Shown here piece after piece: positions 11,139-21,982 of a stretch of 64,000 nt of DNA (its first letter is position 1; every line of letters begins with the position of its first letter). The notes under the pieces are model-generated. The model was not told the DNA's origin. It made no database searches and saw only the letters and a program-made list of their open reading frames with translations. Origin of the DNA: Phialophora verrucosa (lineage: Eukaryota; Ascomycota; Eurotiomycetes; Chaetothyriales; Herpotrichiellaceae); contig MSED01000007.1 in the NCBI GenBank assembly GCA_002099365.1, forward strand, positions 62,001 to 126,000, written 5' to 3'. The translations under genes were made by a program, and so were the position numbers.

Positions 11139-13535
11139 ATGTCCACGACGACAATGACGACCACTGTACTGGGCACCTCCAACGTGCGAGGGGGTCCGTC
11201 TCGCTTCACCCGCACCAACCCAGCACGAGCCTCCAAGGGACTTGGAGCGGCCCTCCTGCGCCAGAACTCGCTCGTCTCCAACAGCGGCCTTCCGCTGGCC
11301 CTCTCCTCTCACGGCGTCGCCTCACAGAGCCTGAACAACAACGAGCCCATGGGCATGTACCCTGCCATCACTCACTTTTCCGATGCGATCGCCGCCCTGC
11401 CTCGAGAATACCGCCGGCACACTTCTTTGTTGAAGGAGGTAGACGCCAAAGCGTGGGGGCCCGAGGAGAATCTGCAAGTCGCCCTCGAACAGTGTCTCGC
11501 AGACAGCGCCACTACGGCGAGAGATCTACATGGTGCAGCTCAAAGTCTGGCCAGCTCGACTACGGCAGATGATTCCATCAATATCAGTGAAGTGAACAGT
11601 GTCGCGGGCGCTTCGTTTGACAATGCCTCCCTCGCATCGGCCCACTTCTCCGATCCCATCGTCATCCAGCGCAGACGGAAATACCACGCGCTGAGACAAA
11701 GTCTCATGGCGGTCATGGTGACCATGGATGAGAAGAACCATGTCATCAACAACGCCAGCGAGGAGATGAGCAGGCAGATCCGGAGACTCGACCGTATCTG
11801 GCCACACATCACCGAAGAGATCTCGGAAGAAGCAAGATTGGGCAGTCTAAAGCATTGGGCCTACACAGAGACAAATCCTACCAAAAAAGTCGCTCCCCCG
11901 CCTACCCGCAGAGATGCTGCCGCGGCAGTCGCACCCAACCTGCACGAGAGCGAGGTGTCACATAGGAGTCAAGACAGAAGAGAGGCTGTCAGGAGACAGC
12001 GAGCAGCTGCTCAACACGTGGAATCCGACCTGGACGATTTGAGGCCTCCTGCGCGGAAGACAACGACCAACGGCAAGAAGCGCACAGCCGAGGCTGCTCC
12101 CGATCCCGCTGGTCTGGGCATTTCCGGAGCTGGCGCTGGTACAGCCACAACAAAGAGGAAGAAACCAGAGAAACTTGCGGCTGGAAGCGCGGCCATGGAG
12201 CGCTCCATCAGCAGTGCACTCGGAGGCCGGCCCATGTCGAGGGAAAGCTCGCAGCAGGAGAACGCCAAGAAGAGAAAAGTTTCGACGACGGCCATGTCGG
12301 TGGCCAGGAAACGGTATGTGCTACACATGATATACGGGGATCATGCTGACCTTCCGAGTAACAGAATCAATGCGGCAACTCAAGATTCGCCGAAGCTTGC
12401 CTCGTCCCCACTCGCAGGGACTGCTGGAAAAGAAACCTACAAGAGAAGCCCAGCCCTTTCCACCGTCCGCCCAGCCACAGGGCGAGGACGTCAAAACTCC
12501 ACAAACACGGTCGATAGCGTAAAGGCAGGCCGGCCGGCGTCCCTGGCATCCAACAGAAACGGCAATAGCAACAACCTTGTCACAAACAATACGGAAGCGA
12601 GCAATGTCGGCCCGACAACAAGCAGGGCTGCAAGTGAAGCCAAGGGCCACACAAGAGAAGCCAAGGTCGACAAGGCTGCTCCGGCCGTTGACGACGAGCC
12701 AACAACCGTCAATGGCGCCAAGGCCGACCATGAATTGAAAGGACCCCCTCCCCTGGAGAGGTCGTACAGCAGACAAGGGACATCCAAAGTCGAGGCTCGG
12801 GATGAAGTTTCGGCAAAGGCGGTTGCTTCGCCGCGTCTGCCAGCCTTGCAGACCAGCGAGCTCAAGAGCGAGCGCTCGGCGAGGGGCAGAGCCTCGAAAA
12901 CATCCACGCCCGTTGTCGGCACATTTGCCGATGCTGAAGCCGCCGAGACCGCGTCGGCGAACGGGAGTGTCGGCGCTGCCACAAAGTCCAAGCGACCGCC
13001 GCGAAATAGGGTCAAGGACCATGGTCTTCATGATTCCCTGTCACCAAAGGGCCTGCCGATGAAACGTCCGCACAAGAAGAGCGGCAGCCTCTCTTTCCCC
13101 TCCACAACGAGCAACGCGAGCACCACTCAACGTGTCAGAGACGAGGCAGAGCCACGAACAAAGTCGTCGACTCCTTCCGAGCGTGACATCCTCACGACCA
13201 ACAACAACTCGACGACCGACCTCCATGCTGACTTGGCAGAGGACGAGGACGAAGAAGAAAGAGAGATACCAGAGGATGATGAAGAGCGTTACTGTTACTG
13301 CCAGGGCGTCAGTTACGGAGAGATGGTGGCGTGCGATCGGGACATCTGTCCCCGGCAGTGGTTTCATCTGGATTGTATCGGCTTGAAGAGCGTGCCGAAG
13401 AGTGCCAAGTGGTATTGTAATGAGTGCAAGGAGGCTCTGGCCCAAGAGGAGAGGATGACAACTGGAAATGCTAAGGGGAAGAATGGTAATGGTAACGGGA
13501 ACGGGAGTGGAAATGGCAGTGGGAATGGGAAGTAA
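11139..13535 (+). CDS. ING-family PHD-finger chromatin reader (Pho23-like)
   Basis: Nuclear histone-tail reader, probably the ING subunit of an Rpd3L-type deacetylase or a NuA3/NuA4-type complex. The ING N-terminal helical domain is at roughly residues 68-250 (HFSDAIAALPREYRRHTSLL; RRKYHALRQSLM). The C-terminal PHD finger reads YCYCQGVSYGEMVACD, then CPRQWFHLDCIGL and WYCNECK, giving the C4HC3 set for H3K4me3 binding. The long middle is basic and disordered. The frame is open throughout, but 12314-12364 is a typical intron (GTATGT, GCTGAC branch, ACAG) of exactly 51 nt. Removing it keeps frame and gives 781 rather than 798 aa, with exons 11139-12313 and 12365-13535. The protein ends in an Asn/Gly/Ser repeat tail. 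Which ING paralogue it is (Pho23, Yng1, Yng2) is uncertain; length and the PHD fit Pho23 best. Confidence 0.9.
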   Translation: MSTTTMTTTVLGTSNVRGGPSRFTRTNPARASKGLGAALLRQNSLVSNSGLPLALSSHGVASQSLNNNEPMGMYPAITHFSDAIAALPREYRRHTSLLKEVDAKAWGPEENLQVALEQCLADSATTARDLHGAAQSLASSTTADDSINISEVNSVAGASFDNASLASAHFSDPIVIQRRRKYHALRQSLMAVMVTMDEKNHVINNASEEMSRQIRRLDRIWPHITEEISEEARLGSLKHWAYTETNPTKKVAPPPTRRDAAAAVAPNLHESEVSHRSQDRREAVRRQRAAAQHVESDLDDLRPPARKTTTNGKKRTAEAAPDPAGLGISGAGAGTATTKRKKPEKLAAGSAAMERSISSALGGRPMSRESSQQENAKKRKVSTTAMSVARKRYVLHMIYGDHADLPSNRINAATQDSPKLASSPLAGTAGKETYKRSPALSTVRPATGRGRQNSTNTVDSVKAGRPASLASNRNGNSNNLVTNNTEASNVGPTTSRAASEAKGHTREAKVDKAAPAVDDEPTTVNGAKADHELKGPPPLERSYSRQGTSKVEARDEVSAKAVASPRLPALQTSELKSERSARGRASKTSTPVVGTFADAEAAETASANGSVGAATKSKRPPRNRVKDHGLHDSLSPKGLPMKRPHKKSGSLSFPSTTSNASTTQRVRDEAEPRTKSSTPSERDILTTNNNSTTDLHADLAEDEDEEEREIPEDDEERYCYCQGVSYGEMVACDRDICPRQWFHLDCIGLKSVPKSAKWYCNECKEALAQEERMTTGNAKGKNGNGNGNGSGNGSGNGK

Positions 13536-14584
13536 CTTTAACGCACCAACAGGAGCTACATGATTTGGAAGTCGCACAGCGAAAAGCTCGAACCCTGAGG
13601 TTACTACGGCGCGGTCCGGGCTCCTGCATACATGTAGACACGAGAGCCGGCTGCGAGGCAAGCAACCTGCCGGGGAGCGTATGAGTACAGCAGCAGGCAT
13701 TGTATTGCCATGAAAATGCCCGTTAATGACCTAGCAGGTGTTGTGATTGGGTTAAGAACGTGTGAGCACGGAATTCGTCACGTACATACATGGTTCTGTC
13801 TACAACCTGTAAACACGGCCTAAAGATATTATAGTGAGCCCCAGTGCCAACGAGCGCCTTACTTACCGTACCAAGGAGTGTGCCCGTGCCAAAGAATGGG
13901 GTCTAGTCCAGCACAGTACTCACTCCGTCCGCACTGAAAAGTGTGTACGAGTAGGAAGTGTTACAGTAAGGAATGGAGCTAGGCGGGGCGGGGGGTAAGT
14001 CCGTCCTTGATATCGTACACAAGAGCAGCTAGCTGTGCGTATCGACTGTGCCGTCATGCCATCCAAGTCGCCATTGAGCTCGAAGCAGTATTTCTACTTT
14101 GATGCCAAAAACCCAACACATGATACCTAAACTGTACTCGGTACACGCGTGGATATACAGACTATATAAAGTCAGTAGGCCATGCATGCCTCTACGTATC
14201 TTACTGGGCCCTTGTCTACCGCCGTACTTTGTCATTGCATGTCAAGCCATGCATGCCTCATCAGTGTCTACCGCCGTCTTGGTTATACCATGTCGAGCCA
14301 TGCCCCTTCAGTGTCCAGCAACTGCAAGTTCTCGTAGATCGAGTCCGGCATGCTGTTATCTGCCAAAAGCCACGGCATGACAAGGTCAATGTTGGCCATC
14401 TGGCCGGCCGGCAGTGCTGGTGCACAGCAAACACGTTAGCAAGTGCATATAATCGCTCACATTGAGAGTTGGACTTGTCACTTGTCACTGGGGCAAAACT
14501 GCGTATAATAGCTCAAATTGAGAGTTGTGCCTTGTCACTGGGGCAAAACTGCATAGAACAGCTCGAATTGAGAGTTGGAACTTC
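13536..14584. other. Intergenic with short repeats
   Basis: About 1 kb between the convergent ING gene and the Zn2Cys6 regulator. It contains two families of imperfect direct repeats, listed separately. No gene supported. Confidence 0.6.
14178..14320. repeat. Imperfect direct repeats around CCATGCATGCCTC and CTACCGCCGT
   Basis: CCATGCATGCCTC occurs at about 14180 and again at about 14249. GTCTACCGCCGT recurs at about 14214 and 14267, with a roughly 53-base period. A diverged third CCATG segment follows at about 14300. Non-coding; origin unknown. Confidence 0.6.
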
Positions 14585-14609
14585 TCACTTGTCACTTGGG
14601 CAAAACTTA
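14461..14609. repeat. Three tandem copies of a ~50-56 bp unit
   Basis: Copies begin at 14461, 14517 and 14567, each with ATTGAGAGTTG, then a CTTGTCACT segment and GGGCAAAACT. The first two continue with a GCRTARAAYAGCTC-like segment. The third copy overlaps the stop codon and last codons of the adjacent minus-strand transcription factor gene. Confidence 0.8.
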
Positions 14610-17217
14610 CAGTGGTATTCAACAAGCTCTCCCCCTTCGTCATGGCCGCTCTCGACCATCCTAAAGTGGTCGAGAGTTGGTTGTGCCATTGACGGCGACA
14701 TCAGGTGCAGCGACAGCGCCATCGCCGGGGCCTGCATGTTGGCGGGTGTGTCGAGCGCCCAGCTCGGCAGCTCCGTCACATGCGGAGCTTGGCCTCGCGA
14801 AAGCGCAAAATCCAACGATAGAGACAGGCGCAGGTAGGTCATGGGCTTCTCCCGGAACAGGTCCGACCAGTTGGACGGGGGGGACCAGAGGGCCAGACCT
14901 GCCCTCGCGCTGCTATTACCCGGCAGCGCGCCCTGCGTGGTCAAGGTGCGCTGGATTTCGGGCTCAATCACCCGCAGCAGGTGGTTGACAAACGTGGTGA
15001 CGCACTCGGCGTGGTCGTGCTGGTTCCGGAACAGCGACATGATGTTGCTGTACAAGTCGAGCTCTCGCTGATGGATGGCTTTTTGCGCGGCCGAGCACAG
15101 GCGCACGTTGATGGTTTCTAGGATCATGGGTAGGGCGGAGCATGATGGGCTGCGGAGTGAGACGGGGGGTTAGCAACACGAGGGGGGAAGTGACAGCAGC
15201 CTTGTGGGACGGAGAGCACCACTTACGCGCTGACGGGGAGGAGGTGTGCAAACCCTTGCTGGCTCAGTCCCTTGATCTTGTCTGTCACGTTGCTAAGAGC
15301 GTGCCGAAGGTCGCGGTTGAGGCTGGCGAGCCGGGAGTCATAGTCGTCCAGCTGGGCCTGGTGTTTCGCGAGCACCGATGCCAGGTGGTTGTAGAGTGCC
15401 ACCAGGACGGAGCTATGAGAGAGACCTTGGTCAGCACATCATCGCTTGCAACCTCGTCTTGCCTCCCGGAGGTTGGATCCATACTAGTAGTGGAGCAGCG
15501 TCATGTCCGCAAACACTATCACCGAAGGGTGTCGGGTTTGGTTCACTTTGGCGGTGCCGACCTGGTTGTTTAGATGAGGCAGAAACTTCCGAGCCCAGAC
15601 CGTGAGTTCGGTCTTGGCTCGCTCGACTTCTGCGACAGAAGAGATCAATTGAGAAATGGTGGGAGCGTTGTGCGAAGACGGATCGTCGACTCGATAAACG
15701 GCTTCCATGGCCGACGTCATGGCAACGGCCAGGGCGCATTGAGACTCGAGATTCTTGGCCAAGAGGCGTTTCGTCTGCAAGTCGTATACATCGAGGCTGT
15801 CGGGCCCGGTGTCGAAATCAGACTCGAAATCATATTCGCTCAACCCAGGCTGTTCCAGGTCGAATTCCTCACTGTTGATCTGGATGCTCCGACGGGCGCC
15901 GATGGCTATCATCCTATCGCGAAGAATGCAAGACCACCACAGTCGCTTCTTCTCGGACATGCACTCGGTGGTCAAGCCAGCGGCTGTATAATATTTGTCG
16001 GCGCCAGAGTCCTTTGCGTGGGATATTGCCTTTAACAGCCATGCCGAATTAAGGCTCTGGTCGAGCATGGTCGCCCGAAGGGAGAGCAGTAACGATGTGC
16101 GGGCAAGCGCGATACTGTCGCTCTCCAGGCCGTCCCTCAACAGTAGCTGTTGAATTCAGTCTCAGTCTCTGGAGCGAAAGGCATAACAGGCATCGGATGC
16201 ATCTCTTACCTCTGCGCGGCGATGAAATGCTGCCCGGGCCGTTTTGAGGTCCGCGAATCCGCAAGCATTGATCGAAGAGATAGAGACAAACTGTGCCTTG
16301 TTAGCCGTGACGGTTCTCGCATTTCTCTGGTGGCAACGCTAGAGTCAAACCAACCCTGGATGCGGCAAAGAGCATGGCCTGGAAGAGAGCCAAGGAGAAG
16401 CCACATGCGTGCCTCCAATCTTGTCCAGAACTCGAGTACATAGCCCAGAATTGCCTTTCGTTTAGCAAAGGGAATAAGGGATGGATGTAGCAAAAGTATT
16501 GGCGCATGAATTCGTCCAAAACTGAGCCACTTGGAACATGAAAGCAATACTCGGATTCCAAAAGTCGTACCCGCTTGGGGGGCAGATGGCGCATGTCAGC
16601 GACTTCCAGATATTTGTGATAATAGAACGGGACATAAGTGTCCGCCAGGAGTGAGTCGGCTATGATATGTCGTTGCTGTCAGTATGGGTCCAGAGCATAC
16701 GGCATGAAGGATTTTCCCTACCGCCATCTAAAGCACCCCCTAGGGGCGTTGTTGTCTGCGGCGACGACGTGCTCCCATGGTCACTGCGTAACGATGGTTC
16801 AGGTCGAAGATGGGCATTTGGGCGGCGCTCACGCCCGTGCGAGTGTGATTCGGAGGCATCTTGGCTTGCATTTCGTTCCAGTCTACATTTCCTCCCTCTA
16901 ATTGCACATTGACATTAGAAGATACCTTCTCGAAGCGGAGGAAGAGGTCCGGGAACCAATATCCACCGGGCGAGGGTAGTAGAGTAACGCGCGTGAAACT
17001 GGGTTCTCGTGGCATACCGTTTCAATGGTGCCCTGATGGTGCATCGCTGCGCATCCAATCGGCAATTTGTGCAGGATGCTCCAGAGATTTCGACATCACA
17101 GCGGACCTTGCGGTGGTGGCAATGTTCACATGAAGTGCGAGTCTTCCTTCTGGGAGGGGTATAAACATCGCATTGAGACAGCCTTGGTTGCATTTTTCTG
17201 GAGAATCGACGATTCAA
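14585..17217 (-). CDS. Zn2Cys6 fungal-specific transcription factor
   Basis: Pathway-type nuclear regulator. Seven exons were resolved on the minus strand: 17217-17018, 16897-16722, 16659-16355, 16290-16210, 16146-15485, 15412-15227 and 15149-14585. They total 2175 nt, 724 aa, with phases agreeing at every junction. The N-terminus carries the binuclear cluster CEHCHHRKVRC, eight spacer residues, then CTNCRLDAQRC, after an Arg/Lys-rich start. A Ser/Thr linker leads into the fungal transcription-factor domain (DTYVPFYYHKYLE; IHPLFPLLNERQFW; CGFADLKTARAAFHRRAE; ESDSIALARTSLLLS; KKRLWWSCILRDRMIAIG), which matches the family order closely. The intron at 16354-16291 uses a GTTGGT donor. The gene sits next to a dead hydroxy-acid dehydrogenase and a Dal5-type permease, so it may have controlled a small catabolic cluster; that is inference. 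Its last few codons fall inside a tandem repeat. Confidence 0.88.
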
Positions 17218-17602
17218 AGTATAGGTAGATGAGAGAGCTGGTCTCTACCATACAGAGACTGAATCCGCCTAAACAGCAGTAGTACTGCCGGGCGCTTTAC
17301 GGTGTGGTAGATAATGAAATCTGGAACAGCCGGAGCACCAACAATGCACTTGGACTTTGGTTTATCTTGCTGAAGCTTGGGGCCGGGGATGAACGGAGAC
17401 CTCGTTGAACTCGTTTCCTGGAGCAAGCTACCCCGGTTCACTTCGCCCCCCTCATTGGCGCTTCTACCGTTTCCTCGGCCTTGGGCTCAGGTGACGGCAA
17501 GGGCGACAGAAACGCCACAGAGAAGGTGGCAAATCTTGACGGCGAGACTTGTTCGATCTACTTGGCAATCTACCAGCGGCGTGATGTTGAATGGCAGTTA
17601 CC
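17218..17602. other. Spacer between regulator and pseudogene
   Basis: About 385 bases upstream of the Zn2Cys6 gene and downstream of the dehydrogenase remnant. Presumably holds the regulator promoter; no distinct feature seen. Confidence 0.4.
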
Positions 17603-18856
17603 TCACAGCCGACATAACAGCCCGTCTTGTTTCACTTTGCACAGAAACTCGGGCCCAATTTCAGAGACCTTGGTTACTCCCGTGAGAGCCATGCAGAGGC
17701 GAAATTCATCGGCCAGGAGGCGAAGGCACAACTCGACTCCTGCTTGTCCTTTGTATGCCAGACCCAATAGCACGGGCCGGCCGATCCAACAGTAATCCGC
17801 ACCGAGGGCCAGCGCCTTGAAGACGTCGGTGCCGTCGCGGATCCCACCGTCCACGTGAACAGGTATGGATGATCTACAGCTGTGACGACCTCGAGCAGGG
17901 CACTAGAGTGGCGAGGGTGCCGTCTAACTGGCGCCCTCGATGATTCGAGACGATGATTCCATCGACATGAGTCGAAACGGCGCGAAGGGCATCCTCGGCG
18001 GTCAGGATGCCTTTGGCTTAGACTTGCATTGGCGATGCTTCCTCCTTCAACCAAGAGATCGATTCCTCCCAAGTAGGGGTTGGGTTGGCTCCATGACTAT
18101 GAAATGTGACAGGTTCAGCTGGGAGGACTCTACGATCACCATTAAAATAGGCCGCCGAACTCACGTCGACACTGTACCGATCCTTTGAAGACTGAGCGTC
18201 TGATTCCACCTCGAAGTTGGCAGCAGTGAGATGGCCAGGCAGTCGGAACTGGTTTCTGATTTCCAGATTCCTCCTGCCCAGCGATGGAGTATCAACCGTC
18301 AATATAACGGCCTTATAGCCCGCCAACTTCGCCCGCTGGGTCAGTGTCCGACTGTACTCTCTGTTCTCGAAGAGATAGAGCTGTAAAACCTTGGGATTGC
18401 CCCCACTTGCGGCACGTACGTCTTCCAACGGCGTGGTTGAAAAGGAGCTCAGACCAATGATGACCTCTTTGTTCCGGCAAGCTCGCGCTGTTGCCAACTC
18501 TCCATCTTCATGTGCAAGCGTTTGCATGGCGGCCGGTGCGACGCCAAAGGGAACGCCAATCGTGCTCTGGGGCACGGGCAGATTGCGGCCGAGAAGCCAT
18601 TGAATCGGATCGAGGTCGATATGAAACGTCAGGAGGCAGGATCTTGTTAGAGTGGCGTTGAACCGCTCCTACTCGGCGTCCATTGTGGCCAACTGGAGCT
18701 ACTTATATCATCCTCTCCTGGATCTGAACCTACCTCTGCAAGACCATGCTCTCGAAATTGTAGAACCGTAGACAGCGCTGAGGACTTCAAGTTGATGACG
18801 GACAAGTTTCCGAAAGATGAGGCACTGAAGCTTCGAACATGAAGAAAAGATGCCAA
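17603..18856 (-). pseudogene. Decayed FMN-dependent alpha-hydroxy-acid dehydrogenase (lactate dehydrogenase/glycolate oxidase family)
   Basis: Remnant of an FMN TIM-barrel enzyme that would oxidise L-2-hydroxy acids. Recognisable pieces in order are ATMDAE then ERFNAT (near 18670), STIGVPFGVAPAAMQ (about 18560), KAVILTVDTPSLGRRNLEIR, TWEESISWL, AKGILTAEDA, GIIVSNHRGRQLDG (active-site His, with Gly to Arg after it) and VDGGIRDGTDVFKALALGA. It cannot be read through. There is a TAG at 18671-18669 inside the N-terminal block, a frame change around 18610-18650, a TAA at 18020-18018 just before AKGILT, and two frame changes between about 17910 and 17850. None coincides with convincing intron borders. 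The FMN/substrate core is otherwise well kept, so loss seems fairly recent. The 5' limit is approximate. Confidence 0.8.
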
Positions 18857-19418
18857 GGAACTCGGTGGAAAGGGACCCTGGGTAGTTGGGTCATCCAGGT
18901 CCTCGCAATACTACTTCGTATCCAGTGGCCTGATGTAGAACAGAGTTTGGAGATGTACAAACCTCCCGTGGTCTGATCGTCTGAATATGAATCCCTGGGT
19001 GCCAGATGCTACCACAATCCAGGCCTAAGATACGGCCTTGGCTTGGATTGATTTTATTCACCGAGGTGAATTGCGCTATTCGCCGACAAAGACGTCCATC
19101 ACAGCACGCTGTTGCGGCTAATTGATTGGACAGTGTCTCCTTCAGAGTGTTCATCTAGCGCCCTTCTAGCGCCCTTCTAGCGCGCCCGACCGTCGGATTG
19201 GGCCGGAAGCCAGAAGCCATGCATCGCTTGGCTTCACGCCTCGTAACGGGAGCATTTTAATTCCCCGCGGAGCACATGTCCCGGACGATGGGGAATATGG
19301 GGACGTCCATTGTGGCGTGGGACTCTAAGTACAATAATTGCTATAAAAACGGTGCTTCGCAAGACTGCAAGTCCAGTTTTCTATCCTCGTGAGCATCTCT
19401 TCCAATCCCCAAATCACA
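18857..19418. other. Intergenic region upstream of permease
   Basis: About 560 bases between the divergent pseudogene and permease. It includes a short tandem repeat of CTAGCGCCCTT near 19153-19180. Otherwise it appears to be promoter sequence. Confidence 0.5.
19342..19348 (+). promoter_or_regulatory. Probable TATA box of permease gene
   Basis: TATAAAA lies 71 bases before the chosen ATG at 19419, a plausible position for a fungal core promoter. Confidence 0.45.
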
Positions 19419-21147
19419 ATGTCTCCAACTCAAGAGAAGCAGGAACATGGCTTCGGCGTTCAGCAGGCTGAGCAGGAGTCTGACACAGAGGCGCCAAAGA
19501 CGATCAATGTTGTCGACTACGAACGCGGCCAGTTGCTGGCCAGCCTGGGGGATCCCGATCAAGGAAAGAGTGAAGAGGAGAGGAAGCTCATTGACAAGAA
19601 GTTGATGTGGAAGGTCGATCTCCGGATTGTCCCTTGGCTGTCTCTACTGTAAGTCGATATTCCCGCCCTTACGAGCGCTGGTACCTTTCACTTTGATTTC
19701 GGCTGACAACGTCAACCCGTCAGATACCTGCTCTCTTTCCTGGACCGTGCAAACATAGGAAATGCGCGTCTCGCTGGCATGGAGGCAGATCTTGGAATGT
19801 CGGGTGAGCTTAGTCCAACTCTTGTCGAGAGCAATCGGGTCACTGACAGCCGCCAAGGCACCGAGTATAACATCTCCCTTACCATCTTTTTCATCTCATA
19901 TGCCCTGTTCGAGCCGCTCACGAACGCACTCCTAAAACGATTGACTCCTCGCATCTTCTTCACCGCCATCATCATTGCCTGGGGCACCATCATGACGTTG
20001 ATGGGTCTCGTCACAAGCTACAAAGGCCTCCTTGTCGCCCGTTTCGCGCTCGGCGTCGCCGAGGCGGGCCTCTTTCCTGGTAGATATACATCCCTGACCA
20101 TCCTTCCTAAGACTCTCACTCACTGTCAAAGGTGTCACGTACTACCTTTCATGCTGGTACAAGAGCTCCGAAATTGGCCTGCGCACAGCACTGTTCTTCT
20201 CGTCAGCCGCTGTTGCCGGCTCGTTTGGTGGCCTACTTGCGGCAGCCATTGCGCTGATGGATGGCATTGGCGGTCGACCCGGGTGGGCCTGGATCTTTAT
20301 CCTTGAAGGTCTTGTCACTGTCTTTGCCGGCCTGGCATCATGGTGGATGGTCTTCGACTGGCCGGTGACTGCGCGTTTCTTGACGAAAGACGACAGCGTC
20401 CGTGTTCAACGCCGCCTGATCCTCGATCGACAAGGCAAGACCGCCGAAGACTTTGACAAGCGTCACATCTTCGAAGCCTTCAAGGACTGGAAGACCTACG
20501 GATACATGGTTATATACATGGGATGCCTCGTTCCGCTGTACGCCTTTTCCCTCTTCCTGCCGACCATCGTCCAGGGAATGGGTTACAAAGGCACCCACGC
20601 TCAGCTGCTTACGGTACCCCCATATGCCTGTGCGGCTGGAATAACGGTGGCAGTCGGCGTCTTGGCCGACCACACCCGCTGGAGGGGATACTGCAACATG
20701 GTCACAGTCACCGTTGGAGCCATTGGATTCACTTTACTCCTGTCGAGCTCCAACATCCACGTACAATATGCCGGAACCTTCCTCGGTGCCGCAGGCATTT
20801 ACCCCACCATCCCAAACACTCTCTCGTGGATCTCGAACAACACCGAGGGCTCGCTCAAATGCGCCGTGGTGCTGGGTATGGTCGTCGGATGGGGCAACCT
20901 TAACGGCGTCGTCTCATCCAACATCTATCTCAAGACCCAAAAGCCGAGGTTCTGGACAGGCCACGGCATCGTCCTGGGCTACCAGCTCATATTCCTTCTC
21001 GGAGGGTCGATTTTCATGCACTTTGCCTTGCGGAGAGAGAACGTAAAGAGGCGATCTGGCCAGCGAGACTCCCTACACGACGGCCTCAGCGACGAGCAGA
21101 AATGGATCAAGGGCGACAGGCGACCGGATTTCATCTACACCATCTAA
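19419..21147 (+). CDS. MFS anion:cation symporter, allantoate/nicotinate permease type (Dal5/Tna1-like)
   Basis: Plasma-membrane carrier for an organic anion such as allantoate, ureidosuccinate, nicotinate, pantothenate or a related acid. Exons 19419-19648, 19724-19803, 19858-20079 and 20132-21147 join to 515 aa. Family features are the cytosolic acidic N-terminus, the LRIVPWLSLLYLLSFLDRANIGNARL block built across the first intron, the GVAEAGLFPGVTYYLSCWY motif across the third, and ISNNTEGSLKCAVVLG near the C-terminal half. These are diagnostic for the Dal5 branch of the MFS. About 12 membrane segments. The ATG at 19419 follows CACA and lies 71 bases after a TATA box. Its neighbours suggest a role in uptake of a carbon or nitrogen source, but the substrate cannot be told from sequence. 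Confidence 0.9.
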
Positions 21148-21982
21148 AGCAATGGTCGAAAACGAGACATCCTTGACTCTGCAGCTGGCTTGACTGGGAG
21201 AGTCGCACTCTAAGAGGGAAGCGGGTTCTCGACGCCGCGGGAATAGCTATGTATTTTACTATTGAGGAAACAAACAGAGGTGAGAAGTGTGAGATCGGGG
21301 CGGGTTCTACGCGTTTGACTCATGGCGAATATAGTTGTACCGTGCACCCATTCTCGATATTCCGCCATCAGTCGCCCTTTGCGGATCCTACTATTCTCTC
21401 CTAAGCTTTCCCCTCCCCATACAGTTGGTTTTTCAGTCATGACTTGATGCCGAATCCTCATAGATTGCAATGACTTTCGGCAAAGATCTGCGAAGCCGTT
21501 ATCGACGCCCGACTTATGTGACTGTGCCTACGATTGGCTCATGAGATGAAAGCCAAGACAGGCCACTATATATGCCTTGGTAAGCCACAGATCAATTTTG
21601 GGTAATAATTGCTGTGTCACGACTAGTACGACTCTCACCTCCTGTCAAGTACCGTACTTTCTCGGGCTGTCAGACAACGGAGTCAAGTCAGGAACCTGGG
21701 GTTCTTTGATTATCGGCCAGAGCACTGGGTCGATGCGATAGGTGAGGGTGGTAAAGACACTGCATTATGTCCTCCGGCTCAGATATCGCGTGACCAAGCT
21801 CAACTTCTGGCTCAGGCTGACAGGTTCTCTGCTCGGCCACACTCAGTCCCATTAGTATAACCGTGCCGGAGGGTCCGGAATATGGCCCTTCCGACCTTTG
21901 AATGGAGAACGAAAGGCCTTTCCGACATCTCTCTCTCTCTCTCTCTCTCGCTCTCTCTCTCTCCCGCCCGCGGGCGCGTCTC
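21148..21982. other. Intergenic between convergent genes
   Basis: About 835 bases holding the 3' regions of the permease and the CYP505 gene, plus a CT microsatellite near the right edge. No gene supported. Confidence 0.5.
21928..21963. repeat. CT microsatellite
   Basis: About 18 TC units interrupted by one G at 21950, ending 20 bases downstream of the CYP505 stop codon. Confidence 0.85.

Noticed and set aside
12321..13031. 236-codon minus-strand frame opposite the ING gene
   Set aside because: Lies entirely antisense to a conserved coding exon and has no protein-like features of its own.
16915..17217. A stand-alone 100-aa zinc-cluster protein
   Set aside because: Splicing at 17018/16897 with correct phase leads into the rest of a 724-aa regulator, so this is only its first exon plus intron.
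17603..18575. Intact FMN dehydrogenase with extra introns
   Set aside because: The lesions (TAG, TAA, frame changes) do not sit in GT-AG segments of usable length, and removing such segments would delete conserved core residues.
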